A stretch of DNA of 48,096 nt from Hyphochytrium catenoides. Taxonomy: Eukaryota; Sar; Hyphochytriomycetes; Hyphochytriales; Hyphochytriaceae. The stretch covers positions 1 to 48,096 of the forward strand of contig FLMG01003693.1 of the NCBI GenBank assembly GCA_900088475.1, in the 5' to 3' direction. The position numbers were made by a program, and so were the translations under genes. Positions 1-11,494 of the stretch are shown one piece after another; within the stretch, counting starts at the first letter, position 1; each line of letters starts with the position of its first letter. The notes below the pieces were generated by a model, which was not told the DNA's origin, did no database searches, and was given only the letters and a program-made list of their open reading frames with translations.

Positions 1-795
1 CCCCCCCCCCTTTTTTCTTCTTCCTTCTCCTGATTGTATTACTGTCAACCATGATTCCTCTTCTTCTTTCTTCCTTCTTTCTCTAATATCGAACGTGGTG
101 AAGAATGAAGAAGATGATGGAGCGGATTGATGAAGAGATAGAAAACCAAGACAGAAGCGCTTGCCTCTCCGTTCTTTTCTTGGACTAGTACCAGCTTTTA
201 TGAGGTCATTTTTATATAAATAATAGGAGTAGTATAAAACGTTGAATAAACCGACAAAAAATACTCCGTATTACAATCATTCTCTAGGAGAACTATACTT
301 GGGAACTGCCTACCCAATCCAGCACAGGTGTACTTGAAAGTACTTGAATTCCCCTGTAAATACGACTGCTTGTTCAGTGGCGCGACAACAACACTCAACG
401 AGGATTAGAGAGGAGAGTGTTCTGAATTCTGAAGCTTTTTCTCGATTATTATGGGGCAAGCTCATGAGTGGATGATTTTGGTTTCAAAGATTCCTCAGCT
501 GGGCACCTGCGTTGTACCTGCTTGAAAGCCACACTAAAGCTATTCACGCCTTTCAACGTTTAGTATGAGAGTGATCTAATCAAGTGCTCGTCTGCAACCC
601 TAGAACAATGCTATCGAAACGATGAAGGTTGAACCTAAATACACACTCTTGAGTCGGGTCCTCCAGTACCTCGCTGACTGGTGATAGCATGAGGCAGGGG
701 CCATGTGTTCGCAAGCTATCACCTTACTGCTGAGATTGGCCAGATCGGAGTGTAGAAACTTGCTGAAGTAACAGAATCCTAAGGGCTAAGAGGCT
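1..795. other. Left-edge region without a recognised gene
   Basis: The window opens with a run of ten C followed by pyrimidine-rich, C/T-biased sequence for about 100 bases. The rest is mixed sequence with frequent stops in all frames. The last part must hold the promoter and 5' untranslated region of the PDZ-UBA gene that starts at 796. I see no tRNA, repeat or convincing exon. Confidence 0.5.
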
Positions 796-3223
796 ATGAG
801 TCAAGTGGTGAGGCAAAGCTTGCCAAAGCAGCAACGGGCCCAGCATGAGGCCTTGAAGAGGAAACCTTCGAAAGAAACACTCATCCGACACATCGAAATC
901 CGCCAGGTCACCGGACAGCCTTTGGGCTTGGAGTTGGTGAAGCAACAGGATGGCATATACGTCCTGGGCGTACAACCCGAAAGTGTTTGTGTAAACCAAG
1001 TCTTTGAGGGTAGGTTGCTCAACAATCACTAGGGCTTCTTCTGGAGCAACTGCCTTTCTGCTACTTGTCTTCTCCAAGTTTGCTTCCTAGCCTCCGGAAG
1101 TTGTTTCTGCTTTTCTGCATCCTTACATTACCATGTCATCTCTTTCCCACCAAACTTCAAAGCTTCTGTCGGCCTGGTCCCTTCCACCTTCTTCTCAAAC
1201 CGCCTTACCTCAACCTGTCCGTCGCCCTTTAGATAAGTGTGTCTCTTTGCTTTATAAAACGACGACCTTATATGTCCACACGACGTAAACCCTTGTCTGC
1301 CGCTGGCTAATATCGACTTATCAGGTGATAGGATAATCTTCGTCAACGATGTCGCCGTTAACTGCGATATGAGCTTGACCAAGGACTGCTTCTATAAAGG
1401 ACGATTGGCTCCCACGGTAGCATCAACATTTCTTCAGCTTCAACTCTGACAGAATCCATTCAGCTCTACTGTCAATCAAGCCTTTCATATAGTCTTGGTT
1501 TCATCGTTCATCTCCACTCTAAAACCTTCTGCTCCTTTTGACGTTGATGAGAGTAATACCTGATAATTGACACTTGGTCTATAGATCAGATTAGGGCTTG
1601 AGCGCAATAGGAATCAGGTTTCCCCCAGTCCACTTAAGCAAGCTAGAACTCCAACCACTCCCAGTCCCTCCAGTAGTGCTCCGCTATCAAGGCCGACCCC
1701 ACAAAACAATACCCTGGCTTCCTCCCCACGTCCTACGTCAGTTGGACTTGCAACTTCGGGTTCACTCTATTCCTCTCCCTCCCCTAAGCCCGACAGCAGC
1801 TCGATTTTCTCTCCTGCTGCCGGAAATATTGTTGCTTATGGCAGAAGTGGAAACCAATCACCTAGTATTCAGCCTCAGCTATCGAGCACTCCTACGTTCA
1901 TGCCTCCAGCACAAACCGCCCCTGCTCCGGCCAGGAGTGCACCTTTCACCTCTCCCGAACTTCCACCCAGGAGGACTGCCCCTTTCCATGCTGTTTCACC
2001 AAGAACCCCATCTGGCGTATCCCCCTCTGCCACCCGCCCACCAAGGGCTGAGCAAGCAACTACCCAGAGAGCATCTTACGCCTCACCTATTGCAAGTCTA
2101 CAGGGCCAAGCTACATGTCATTCTCACTTTATGCCAAAGGCTGCAGAGGGGCAGTATGGCAGATCTCAACACCCCCAGTCCACCGCGCGGCCTAAGTCTC
2201 TTCCGAATGACCACAGCAGCTTAAGAGATACCAGCCGTAATTCAACAAAACGTGATTCTGGGGTGCCTCTTACCTCTCCAAGTCCTATAAGTTTTCCCTC
2301 TCCTAGGTCCTTAGCGTTCGGTGGTGCGTCCTTTGAATCGCACCCAAATCCTCATGATGGAATAGATGCGGAACTGACGCTGGAGCAGAGAGCTATACTA
2401 AAGGAGCTCTGCGACCAAGGTTTTACGCGGGAAGAATGTCTGCCTGTACTTAGAACTTGCCATTGGAATATCGGAGACTGTCTCGGCCAGTTGATAGCAC
2501 GAATGGAGGAGGAGGAGTTTCAAAAGCAACTGGCAATAGCTTCAATCCTCTCTGAAGAGGCAAAGCGTGCCGATGAAGAGAATCGACGGCGAAGAGAGCA
2601 GCAAATGCTTCGGTCTGAGTCGGACCTCAGCAGTTTGTTTCCAAAGGTACGTCGCTGAAAACCATACACACAACAGCTTGCGGGCCTCTGCTGAATAGTG
2701 GCTGTTACCTGAAAAGGCACTTTATGCTGAGCATTCATCATCAAAGCTCTGTATCTGCTCTTCTACTCTCGCTGACATCAGTTTGTTGATATTTACCCTT
2801 TCTCCTCCGACTGTTTTCCAGTCCGTGCTTCTGGAACTGGATACCAAGACGGCGCATCTACGTTCCTATGCATCGAATGTTCCACTTGACCAGGACCAAA
2901 GATGTAGGGAGCTCCTTACCCTTCTACTGCAGCATGAGGGAAAGGCCCTTAAATGGTATCCAGCAACAGCACCTTCCTACATGAAAGAGGTAGCTCTCCG
3001 CCTGGAAAGTAGTATGACGAAGCTCCAGAAAGCATCCAGGCCACAAATGGACTTAGAGTTGCTGGATCAGGAGGTTAAGACATTAGAACACCTGCTGTTC
3101 GGAATGCCTGAAGTGTCGGGCGGCGTACCTCTACTTTTTCTGCAGGCAAGCAAGGCACTTAAGCTTCACGTGGATGAGAGAACAGGGGCTGAGGTCATTG
3201 AGATAAATGATGATGACGACTGA
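796..3223 (+). CDS. PDZ and UBA domain protein (4 exons)
   Basis: Proposed exons are 796-1009, 1325-1416, 1585-2646 and 2822-3223, giving 589 residues. Phases agree at every join. Residues of about 35-95 read like a PDZ domain: a basic start, then QPLGLELVK, then a GDRIIFVND-like strand made only when exons 1 and 2 are spliced. A long Ser/Pro/Thr-rich linker follows. Near residue 370 is a UBA-like three-helix segment (LTLEQRAILKELCDQGF through NIGDCLGQLIARM), then an acidic/basic helix like a ubiquitin-interacting motif, and a helical C-terminal region ending in an acidic DDDD tail. PDZ binds C-terminal peptides and UBA binds ubiquitin, so an adaptor in protein sorting or turnover is the inference. 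A 33-nt GT...AG stretch inside exon 4 near 3111 could be a further in-frame intron. The first intron (315 nt) is long for this window. I know no named family with this layout. Confidence 0.72.
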
Positions 3224-3538
3224 CGGAGTGTCCCCATTATCTGGGCCCCCTAAAGTTTGTTTCCTTGTGGCGGCTACGATGTTAATTGCCGACTGATATT
3301 TAACAAGCATGGATCCTAATGTATTTACCACCTGTCGAAGTTCTTTAACCTTTAAAACTGGCTTGGCGCATTTATCTCTCCTCGTAAGCTCACCCTGGAC
3401 CGCCCTTGCCGGCATGTCCATGGACTTGCGTCCTCTTACACGAACCTCTCTAATCTAAGGATATCTCCTTTCTCCATACTCCCCTTCAAATGGCAGGTTC
3501 TGGAGTATAAGTACTAGTCTAACCGGCTTGTGTTTGGT
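3224..3538. other. Tail-to-tail intergenic stretch
   Basis: This lies between the 3' ends of the PDZ-UBA gene (+) and the SDF2-like gene (-). It should contain both terminators and poly(A) sites. No exon-like frame is visible. Confidence 0.5.
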
Positions 3539-4406
3539 CTAGTCCACTGTGAAGTACATCCCGTCGTCCGCGTACCAGTGATTGTCTGCACTACTCTGCT
3601 TGAAAGCAGTCACCTCCTGCTGACCCATGATGGGGCAGCTCATTCCGCAGTTACGCCGGTCAAATCGATGGGATGCATGAGAGTGGAGATAGGCTCCAGT
3701 CTCTGGATTTTTCAGCATAATCTTTGAAGCTCTCATCCAAGCTTTCTTGGGCGTCTTCTCGAGGCAAACAACCTCCCATTCATCCAGTTGATCACCTTCG
3801 CCTTCTTCTCCGAAAGCGCTAACTTCTTGCTGATGGGAGAGTGGCGATAGGTAGTCATGAGTATGGAGGTTGCGTCGTGTGAGCACATGCTCCAGACGGA
3901 TAGTAGAGCCACATTTTATGGGTTTGCCTGCAAAAGATCTCACTGATGAGCCGGCTATAAACCCTACAAGTCCAGGTATGAGAATGGACTTACCCACTGA
4001 ACACCATTTTTTGCCATGAGCTTCCTTTACCTAAAGAGATAGAGGCTTTGCCATGAGCTCGCGATACCGTGCTAGATAAAAAATCCTATATCGGAGACAC
4101 TTACAATCCAGTTACTATTCATATCATTATCACTCTCCGTGGCTGTCACTGACTGCTGATGGCTGCCGCTGCCCCATTGAATCTCATGGGAATGAAGCCG
4201 ATAGCCAGTGCTATGATGCACCAACTTAATCATGCTGCCGCAGGTCACACGCGCAAAGTCTTCCGGGACTACGTGAAGAGCATGTTGAGAGAACCAATAC
4301 ATGTCATGAGTTCCTAATGAACTCTACCTTGTTGGCCAGCAGTAGTGCCACCGAAGACTGCAACTGCAAGTAGCAAGCATAATCGTCCGATGCGGCTGGG
4401 ATTCAT
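3539..4406 (-). CDS. SDF2: SDF2-like MIR-domain ER protein (4 exons)
   Basis: Exons 4406-4328, 4268-4105, 4030-3994 and 3927-3539 join in phase to 222 residues, close to the roughly 210 of human SDF2. Exon 1 encodes a clean signal peptide (RLCLLLAVAVFGGTTAG). The mature protein carries three MIR repeats. Diagnostic stretches are VTCGSMIKL, YRLHSHEIQWGSGSHQQSVT, KPIKCGSTIRL, and HQQEVSAFGEEGEGDQLDEW. SDF2 family proteins work in the ER with Hsp40/Hsp70 chaperones in protein quality control. The C-terminus ends FTVD, with no HDEL-type retention signal, so retention would depend on partners. The tiny 37-nt third exon restores the NWIVKEAHGKKWC segment that matches the family spacing, which supports the splice model. 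Identity is strong; exact start is well supported by the signal peptide. Confidence 0.92.
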
Positions 4407-5384
4407 CTTTTATTGATACGTTGACCTCTTGTAAACCCGCTCAGACTTGATCCCGCTGTAAGCTCCTTCCGGAGCTGGCTGCAGGGCTCCTTGCTAGAAG
4501 TATAGTGCTTATGGGTGCCTGTGACGCTTGGCCGGAACCAAGTCCTAGCATAAGCCTCAAAGAAGTATTGCTATCTTCAAAGCTCGTTAAGATGGAAGAG
4601 AAGCTGGTCTGCGATCTGGGACCGATCTTCAATCTCCACGTGGCTCAAGATGAAGAAGACAAATAATATACCTTCGTTCCCTTCATCAGCCCTCTCCTAC
4701 AGTCCGTACAGCGGGTGCTCTATGGATCGGCCATATTCAGGATATTGCTGAGTTAGTATGACTCTATCCTGAATAGGATTCAGTTTTGTAACCTTCATTC
4801 TTTATACGTCGGCTAGTGTAGACCTATTTGACACCCCCCAGGAGTCAGAAACCAAAGGTCATCGAAGAGGTTGCAGGCTCATCGACCAACCAGTCACACC
4901 GGCAAGTCTACTCATTATGTGCTTTTATCATAAAGATGTAGAAGAAGTAAGAGTCTGGAGACAAAATTAACGTACGCGAGCGATGAAGACGGAGATGGCA
5001 CTCTGTGTGCATTAGGTATGCCAATGAAGAAGAGAGAGATTGGTAGTGGGAGGGAGAGGTGGTAGGATACGTTGCCACGGAGTGAAGGATTGAGATAGAA
5101 TCACTTTGTGGCCTGGAAGACACTATGCGCAAGCTGAAAGTGAAGTCGAAGCTGAAGGGGAAAGCCTAATACGCACCACCGCAGTCACGTGTAATACGCA
5201 TCACTAATCAAGGCTACCGTACCAGCCATATCTGCCATGGCCCAAGACGTAGTCATGGGCTAGCGTGAAGGTTTCCTGCAGCTGGAGCTCTTTCGACATC
5301 CGTTGTAGACCCTCCACATTTGGAGTGTAAGCCGCGTCACGGATTAGACTGAGCGAGGTAAGTGACTCCAGGAGAGAAGAAAGA
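4407..5384. other. Intergenic region with one weak frame
   Basis: This lies between the SDF2-like start (4406) and the stop of the coiled-coil gene (5385), both on the minus strand. A 65-codon minus frame at 5204-5401 overlaps the end of the coiled-coil gene in another frame and could be an alternative last exon, but no intron of normal size joins it in phase. Nothing else is convincing. Confidence 0.4.
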
Positions 5385-6167
5385 CTATTGTACCCCTGCA
5401 CTCAGATTGTGGGAGCTCTGAGGTTGGACAAGAGCACACTGGATCGCCACTGGGCTTGAAAGTAGCACGTTGGAGCTTATAGCGGCCGCCTTTTGTCGGC
5501 TTGAGCTGAGGACGACCAGGTCCTCCTCCAGTTCATGTCCTTCACTCCCTGACTGGGGGGATATCTTGAACCCATTCTCTGCCTTGTCAGCTGCCTCAAC
5601 AGCTGTTTCATAGCGTACAGATTCCGATGCAGCTGTTCTCGCTTCATTCTCGGAAGGCTGAGTCGCTGGTGTGGCCTGTCTGGGATGTACCGGAGAAGTC
5701 ACCGAGACCGTCAACTGGCCAAGTCGAGCCTTTCTTGCCGATAGATCCTCATCGCCCTCATATATAACTTTGTCATTTACCTGAAAGGATATAGAATCTA
5801 GAAGGGGCGATGACGAGGTCAACTGCGGCTGCACATTCGGAAGAGAGCGCACCGGATGCCATGTTTCAGAAGCATTTGCACGATACTCGTCCAATAAAAA
5901 TCTGAGCTTTTCTCTCTTCTCTTCAATCTGGTTGTCTAAGTAGCCCAATTCTCGGAGCAGCATCCTCCTTCTTTGTGTCAATATCCGGATGTCATCCTGG
6001 AGTGCTTCAAGAGATGCTTCTCTCAGAGCCAATATTTGGCTTATGGAAGAGCTGATTCTCTCATCGCTCTCTTCCACTGCTTGGAAGACGTCCTTGATAA
6101 GGCGATTCACAGACTTTGGATGAAACGTCTCATCCGTCATTGCAATGATCGAGGCTCTTTTCTCCAT
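5385..6167 (-). CDS. Coiled-coil protein of unknown function
   Basis: One open frame of 260 residues starts at the ATG at 6167 (MEKRAS). Residues 10-115 are rich in Leu, Glu and Arg and should form an extended coiled coil (ILALREASLEALQDDIRILT, then RRRMLLRELGYLDNQIEEKR). The second half is Ser/Ala/Glu-rich and probably disordered. I recognise no family. It is transcribed divergently from the small gene at 6977. The 3' end may be longer if an unseen splice joins the 5204-5401 frame. Confidence 0.6.
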   Translation of the reverse strand: MEKRASIIAMTDETFHPKSVNRLIKDVFQAVEESDERISSSISQILALREASLEALQDDIRILTQRRRMLLRELGYLDNQIEEKREKLRFLLDEYRANASETWHPVRSLPNVQPQLTSSSPLLDSISFQVNDKVIYEGDEDLSARKARLGQLTVSVTSPVHPRQATPATQPSENEARTAASESVRYETAVEAADKAENGFKISPQSGSEGHELEEDLVVLSSSRQKAAAISSNVLLSSPVAIQCALVQPQSSHNLSAGVQ

Positions 6168-6976
6168 CTTGCACAATAACTTGCTACTTTAACCACTTTT
6201 TCGCAAGCAGCGCGGCCCGTTCTTCATCTGCAAGATCATGACTCTGGTCGTTGGAGCAAAAATGCAGACATCTGAGGAGGAAGGCAAGTTTTGGGTTGCA
6301 CCTTCTTCAATGATCTAACGCCTCACCGCAATCTGACTGTGCCTTGATCCGCAAGCAGGTCCGAGGTTAGGGCTAGAAAAGGTATGCAGGCGACCCTGGC
6401 CTTGCAACACAGAAGTCTACTCTAGACAGATGATGCACTGCGGCTCCGAAGAAGGGTAATGGGCATTGTAAAAGCAATCCCAGTCATCTACAGGTCGTGT
6501 CACCTTGTAGATGATGCTGATCCCTCTGTTTCTCAACAGCACGTTGTATCGTACATACAAACAACTACGACTACGCACTTACAAAGCACCTGTTTTTGTT
6601 TGGCGGGAGAATTATTGACACCAAAACTCAAACACTCGTTTTCAAAAGAAGTCTGGTAGTTCTAGTTGCTCACAGGAATGGTGAAGTCCCTCGTCCCTCG
6701 ATGGGGCGACATCGCGATATCGCGACATCGGCTGCATCTTGAACGACCTCCGCTCCCGCTCTGAAGAACTCCGCCGCCGGTTGAAGGTCCTGTTGTCCTT
6801 GACGCCCCCGGAGGCCTGGATTACTACCTCTTCTTGTCCTTAGAAGTAAAAGCTTTCACGACGCACCTCTCCCATTAGCTTTGCTGGCTCCTGGGAATTA
6901 TCTGTAAAAGACTTGGGGGCCGTAGTTCGAAGCTCTAGTAGGAAGCACGTCGTCAGGGATCCACATTCCTTTCGTC
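6168..6976. promoter_or_regulatory. Divergent intergenic region with a 14-bp palindrome
   Basis: This region of about 0.8 kb separates two divergent genes and probably carries both promoters. At 6712-6725 is the perfect palindrome TCGCGATATCGCGA, flanked by two direct copies of GCGACATCG. It could be a protein-binding site; nothing else supports a function. Confidence 0.3.
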
Positions 6977-7267
6977 ATGCCGCGATCTACCAGTCGCCAA
7001 CCAACAACAAAGCTTGAGGCGTATGAAGAGCTCGCGAACCAGCTTTCGCAACTCCATGCCGACATTGCAACGTTCTCACAACGAATGGAGTCCGTTCTGG
7101 AGACCAGCCAGCACACGACTCAGCTGAACACAGTGTTTGATGCAATGTAAGTGTTATACATTCAATAGGTGTTTGAGGTACAAGCTGCATTATTGTTTGG
7201 CACTCTTTTGGCTCAGGCTGATTAATTTACGTGGCCTTAGATTGAGGACCGCGCCAAGCGTAAAATC
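6977..7267 (+). CDS. Small helical protein, unidentified
   Basis: ATG at 6977 opens a frame with a heptad-like helix (YEELANQLSQLHADIATFSQ, then RMESVLETSQ). Exon 1 probably ends at 7146 before GTAAGT. The second exon starts at one of two in-frame AGs (about 7218 or 7242) and ends near 7267. The product is about 70-80 residues. The spacing of the helix faintly recalls small DASH/Dam1-complex subunits such as Dad2, but this is only an impression. An alternative donor at 7133 would put exon 2 in a different, longer frame. Confidence 0.4.
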
Positions 7268-7503
7268 GCAGCTGCCGGATTGCTAGAAGAGAGGATCACA
7301 GGAGGGTATGCGACTGTCCACTTTACGAAAAGACTGTGCAATATGTCCATCTCCATATCCTCGTTACGGCTGGAAGTGTGAGACAGTAGGGCTCCCTATA
7401 TTCCACATAAAGGGCTAGCACCACTTTGAATCTGCCCCTTAGAGACAAATATCTGCGAAGTGCATAAATAAGGTTTCGGCTGTCAGAGACTTTGCCCGGC
7501 CTC

Positions 7504-7980
7504 TTAAATCTCGTTCTTGGAGACCGGCCAGTAATAAGACCGGGAAGCTGGTGTTGGCTCCTCCAGCGAACGACTGAATTGCGACGAAGAGCCTGATGAT
7601 GTTTCGTCGTCTGCAGCTTGACTGGAGTGAGAATCGTACTTCTGAAGTTCACCGCGCTCATTGCTGTTCCGAAGCACATTGCTTGCTAACCCCTGACGTG
7701 CCACTCTGTCCTGAACCGATCCCAAACTATAGAGGTATAGGAGAGCCTTCAGGTCTGTAGATATATCAGTTTCATCTGCCGTTGGCTTGGGTGACTCTCG
7801 GGCGGTTCTTCTTCTCGCCATGCGCTGCAGTCTCTCCTATAATAGAGGTATCAATTAGGTACACATTGAGGGCACACGTTCCCAGTAGACGACGTACAGG
7901 TATTGACGGCTCAAAGAGTGTTGGTTCCTTACTGGCTCCCGATTGGCCCCGCGATAGATCTTCCTTTTCTGGGTCTGCAT
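7504..7980 (-). CDS. Small basic protein, unidentified (2 exons)
   Basis: Exons 7980-7933 and 7836-7504 join in phase 0 to 126 residues. The N-terminus is strongly basic (MQTQKRKIYRGANRE, then LQRMARRRTARESPK); the centre has a hydrophobic helix (DLKALLYLYSLGSVQDRVAR); the C-terminal third is Ser-rich. The intron is 96 nt with GTAAGG and a TTATAG acceptor. It is tail to tail with the small gene ending near 7267. No family recognised. Confidence 0.5.
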
Positions 7981-9253
7981 CACTGCAGAAGCAAGTTCCC
8001 AACCCTAGCTGAGAAAAGAGGGCTAATGGCTACTTAGTCAAACTTGTAGTCAGAAGGCAGGACCATGTTCAGGTGCACTCACCCATCGGGCACCCTAACT
8101 AGGAAATATGGACGTACAGACAATCTCTAGCCGACGGACTTGGTCCAGGCTTCACGGAGACGGAGTAACGGCTCCTCCTGCTAGAAGGTCATTCGCTTTG
8201 AAACTGTTCGAAGGTAGCTTGGTAGAGATGACAGAGAGATCAGCGCTGCAATCCACAGCAGTAATTAGAGAGGCATAAGCCGCAGAAGCTTATGGGAAGG
8301 GGTTCTCACAAAGAGCTTCAACGTCTCTACGCCTTGAGGAGAGAGAGAGAGTAATCTCCTTGATGGCTCCTTGGCCGATTAACTTTCACAACTAAGTGAT
8401 AAGACGTTCAGGGACCAAGCAAACCACTCCTTAGCCGCGATCGTCCCCTTGAAGCGTTAGAAAACTGGAGCAACAGGAACTCAGGATTATCTGGGGATGG
8501 CTGCTAAGCTTCTGTCTCTGACTCTGATTCTTCCCTTGCGCCTGCCAGCCCGAAAAGCTCCAAAATAAGGTCCAAAAGCTTCACAAAGAATGGGGGACAA
8601 AAAACTCCCTGATTTATTTCCCAAGCCGTAGAAGGAGCGCTCAAGGGAAGAGAAAGGCTAGGTTTGGAGCTCACGTAACTAGCTAAAGGGCGACTAGAAA
8701 CGCCAAATGAGTGTTATTTTTGGAAACTGGAGTGAGTGTTGGCTCTCTGTGTTCGGAACCGACTTGACCACTTTCCTTCGATCCATGTTCTGCTGTACAC
8801 TCTGTAAGTGAACAGTAGTGTACAACACGTACAGCAATAAATCTGTGCAACTGTTCCCCTCTCGCTTCTGTTGCGGTGATGAAGATCTGCATTGCCAGTT
8901 CTTATATGCTTCTATTGCTGTCTGCTTCTGTCCAGAGGATGATCAAGCATCACCAGAAGGGAGGCCAGCCGTGACTTGTCAAAGAGTCGTTCTTTTGGGG
9001 CATTGAAGCAAACGAAGACCGATGACAAATCTTGTAGGTGGGCTTCCTGCCTAAGTGGCGTGCGCTGCGAGGCCTGACTGTTGTCGTCATTGGCCTGCGG
9101 TAGGAAGAAGAAAACCTCCGTGTGGCGGGCTGAGAAAAAGGAGGATAGGGAAACCTTAGATGCTCTTCTCTTGATGAGATGAGCTGTTGCTCGTGTCCTT
9201 CCTTCCATACCACTCTTCTTTGACCTCTTAGCAGGAAATGGTTTCTTGGGGCC
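7981..9253. other. Region without a recognised gene
   Basis: About 1.3 kb with only short frames on both strands. A minus frame ending near 8915 is basic at its N-terminal side (a PKKPFPAKRSKKSG stretch around 9210-9240) but has no ATG ahead of it and needs an unusually short intron, so I do not call it. Confidence 0.4.
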
Positions 9254-9515
9254 ATGACATCTGTGCCGCTAGTCCTCAAAAAAGCTTTCATTACTTTGGC
9301 TTTTAACATGTGTAAGCCGCACTAAAGCAGTTTTATGTAAAGGCGTTTACGAAAGCACGCTGGCCTATCTTTTTGTCCCTTTCCATTTAGACGGAAAGGC
9401 AGATGACGGGGAGCGGGCCTTCACTAGCAATGCGCTGCCTCCACAGCCACTTCGGCTACAGACGGTCATGTATGCTCTTTTCAGCTTCTTGCTGGTACCG
9501 CTTGCTGCGCAGTGA
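9254..9515 (+). CDS. Possible small membrane protein (2 exons)
   Basis: ATG at 9254, exon 9254-9311, GTAAGC donor, pyrimidine-rich tract ending TTTCCATTTAG, and exon 9391-9515 join in phase to 60 residues. The first 20 residues are hydrophobic/basic (VPLVLKKAFITLAFNMY) and the C-terminus is a hydrophobic segment (TVMYALFSFLLVPLAAQ), giving a small two-pass or hairpin shape. I do not recognise it. Small size makes chance possible. Confidence 0.35.
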
Positions 9516-11494
9516 AACTAACTAAAAATTCCGGTAGCTCCAAAACCAAGGTATTACCGATCACATAGTTCTATAAGTGGTCTTGGACCAAAGCAGTCAA
9601 TTGGAGGTTCTGCATGCGCAACAATTGTGGAGCAACTTCCTGATGCTGATGTTCTGAAGAGGAGCCTAGGTCACGATATCCATAATCAATTCGACGGTAG
9701 GCAATAAGCACGGATGGCCGTAAGCTCATCGACACTACGAAGGCCTTTCAGCGTTCTTGGTGGACAATAATTTGAGAATGCTAACGTTCGGAAACTATCA
9801 TCACAAGCACTCTAGAGATTTGACGGCGAATTCGACAATGACGGCGCAGGTATTTTGCAGATAATCTTGCCACCTCCAGCAGTTCTGCCTCTGACTCCGT
9901 AAGACTAGTATGGCGGGAATATTATGTCGTCATCTAGTGAGAATAGAGATCAAAACCAGCACAACAAGCGATCGTCCAGTGGGACGTAGACAGGCAAAGC
10001 TACATCAGCGCAAGGTAAGGAAGAGAAGGAGGAGGACCTGAAACTGCGCAAGTTGATGCCAGCAGCCACTATCTATTGAACTCTTGCTTAGATAGGAGGC
10101 ACCGTTGCTTGTTTTTGAATAGTTGAAGCTCAGACGAGTCACCTATTATCCCAAGACACCAGGAGATCTTGTTAAAATTGCAGCAAAACGTCTCTCAGAG
10201 ATGGGCTTCTCCAATGTGAACCTTATTGGTATAATATTAGTGGTAGAGGGACTTTATTACCTTGAGCCAAGAGCCTGCTCCCGCTTGATCCAGCCAGGCG
10301 GCAGGAAGGAAAAAGCTCCCAGGCCAGAAATGGCCAAGCGCTAGTGTAAACCTCAGCTAGAACCGATTACATTCTTGTCACCTTGCCACGACATTCGGGT
10401 GAGCAAAAGGAAAGGTATAATATCCGTGGCATATTAGCTTTTCCCTGGCGCGGTTAAACATTGAACTAAAGGTTCACGAGGGAGTGTCCATCTCCGAGAG
10501 ATTTTTGCTGCAGTTCCACAAGACTTCCCCTCTGTCCTGCATTAGCCTTTAGTACCTCTTCTGAGCTTCAACTATTCGCAAAACCAACTTTGCCTCGGAT
10601 ATGTCATTCTCCCGTCTCATCTTTAGAAACCTGTCTATAGCGGCTTCTGCTGTCATCAATTTGCCCAGTTCCGGGGTCATTCTTCTCTTACGTCTGACGC
10701 AAGCTTTGCCTCTTTAGGTTTCGATTAGAGGAGAGCTCGTGCTGCTTCGATCTCTATTGTTTCTAAATGACTGTGTGTCATCTCCTGTCATAGTTCTCTA
10801 AAAAGTTAAGAGGCAAAGCTGCTGATTTGGCAGGACTCTCTGTGAAGCTGTCGGTCAGCGTGGTCAGGCGTCAGCCTCCGATAGCGTAGTAGATTGGTAC
10901 GAATAGGACTGGTGTGTTGATGGCGAAGATGCGTGAAGAGATGATGGGCTCTAGAGAGAAGAAGTTGAAAAGGGGTTCTTGGTAAACATAATGTGCGCAC
11001 TTTGATACCATTTCTTCTCTTCCAGGCGCACCTTGTTTGGACACCCTCATCTGTGTTAGGGGCTCAATGGGGCAATTGACACTAATAAATGATCACAAAA
11101 CCCACCCATGCAATAGTGCGCACTCCTTGTTGTAAATAGCGTCATTCTATGGGCACCAGGGCGCTTGCCATGGCGGCAGGGCCTGCTTGCTGAAGCTTGT
11201 CTCCATTCTCCATGCAGTTCCAGTGATCTGTACAGTACATATGAATACACAGACGAACTGCCTTCGCCAAGGTGCAGCACCTGTCTTCGCCTCTTCACGT
11301 ACGTAAGGTGAAGCTTGTCAGGAGTATGACTCCGGGGAGTATATACACACAAGCTGGGGATTCATTCTAAGAGCTCAGCTAAACGACCTGTGTAAAGACC
11401 CCATTGCAAGGAAGGTCCTTTTGCGGCACACAGCTGCCTGCCCGTGGGAGGCTGGAGGGAGGGAAGGTGGTCAAGGGCTGCCACGGCCGCCAAG
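9516..11494. other. Region with unresolved short coding signal
   Basis: No gene can be called, but two spots look partly coding. On the plus strand, 9926-9988 begins MSSSSENRDQNQHNKRSSSG before a GTAGAC donor. At 10125-10230 two competing frames both look protein-like: one reads YYPKTPGDLVKIAAKRLSEM, the other SSDESPIIPRHQEILLKLQQ. On the minus strand near 10545-10675 a 43-codon frame reads MTPELGKLMTAEAAIDRFLK onward to a stop. None joins into a full gene with confidence. Confidence 0.3.
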
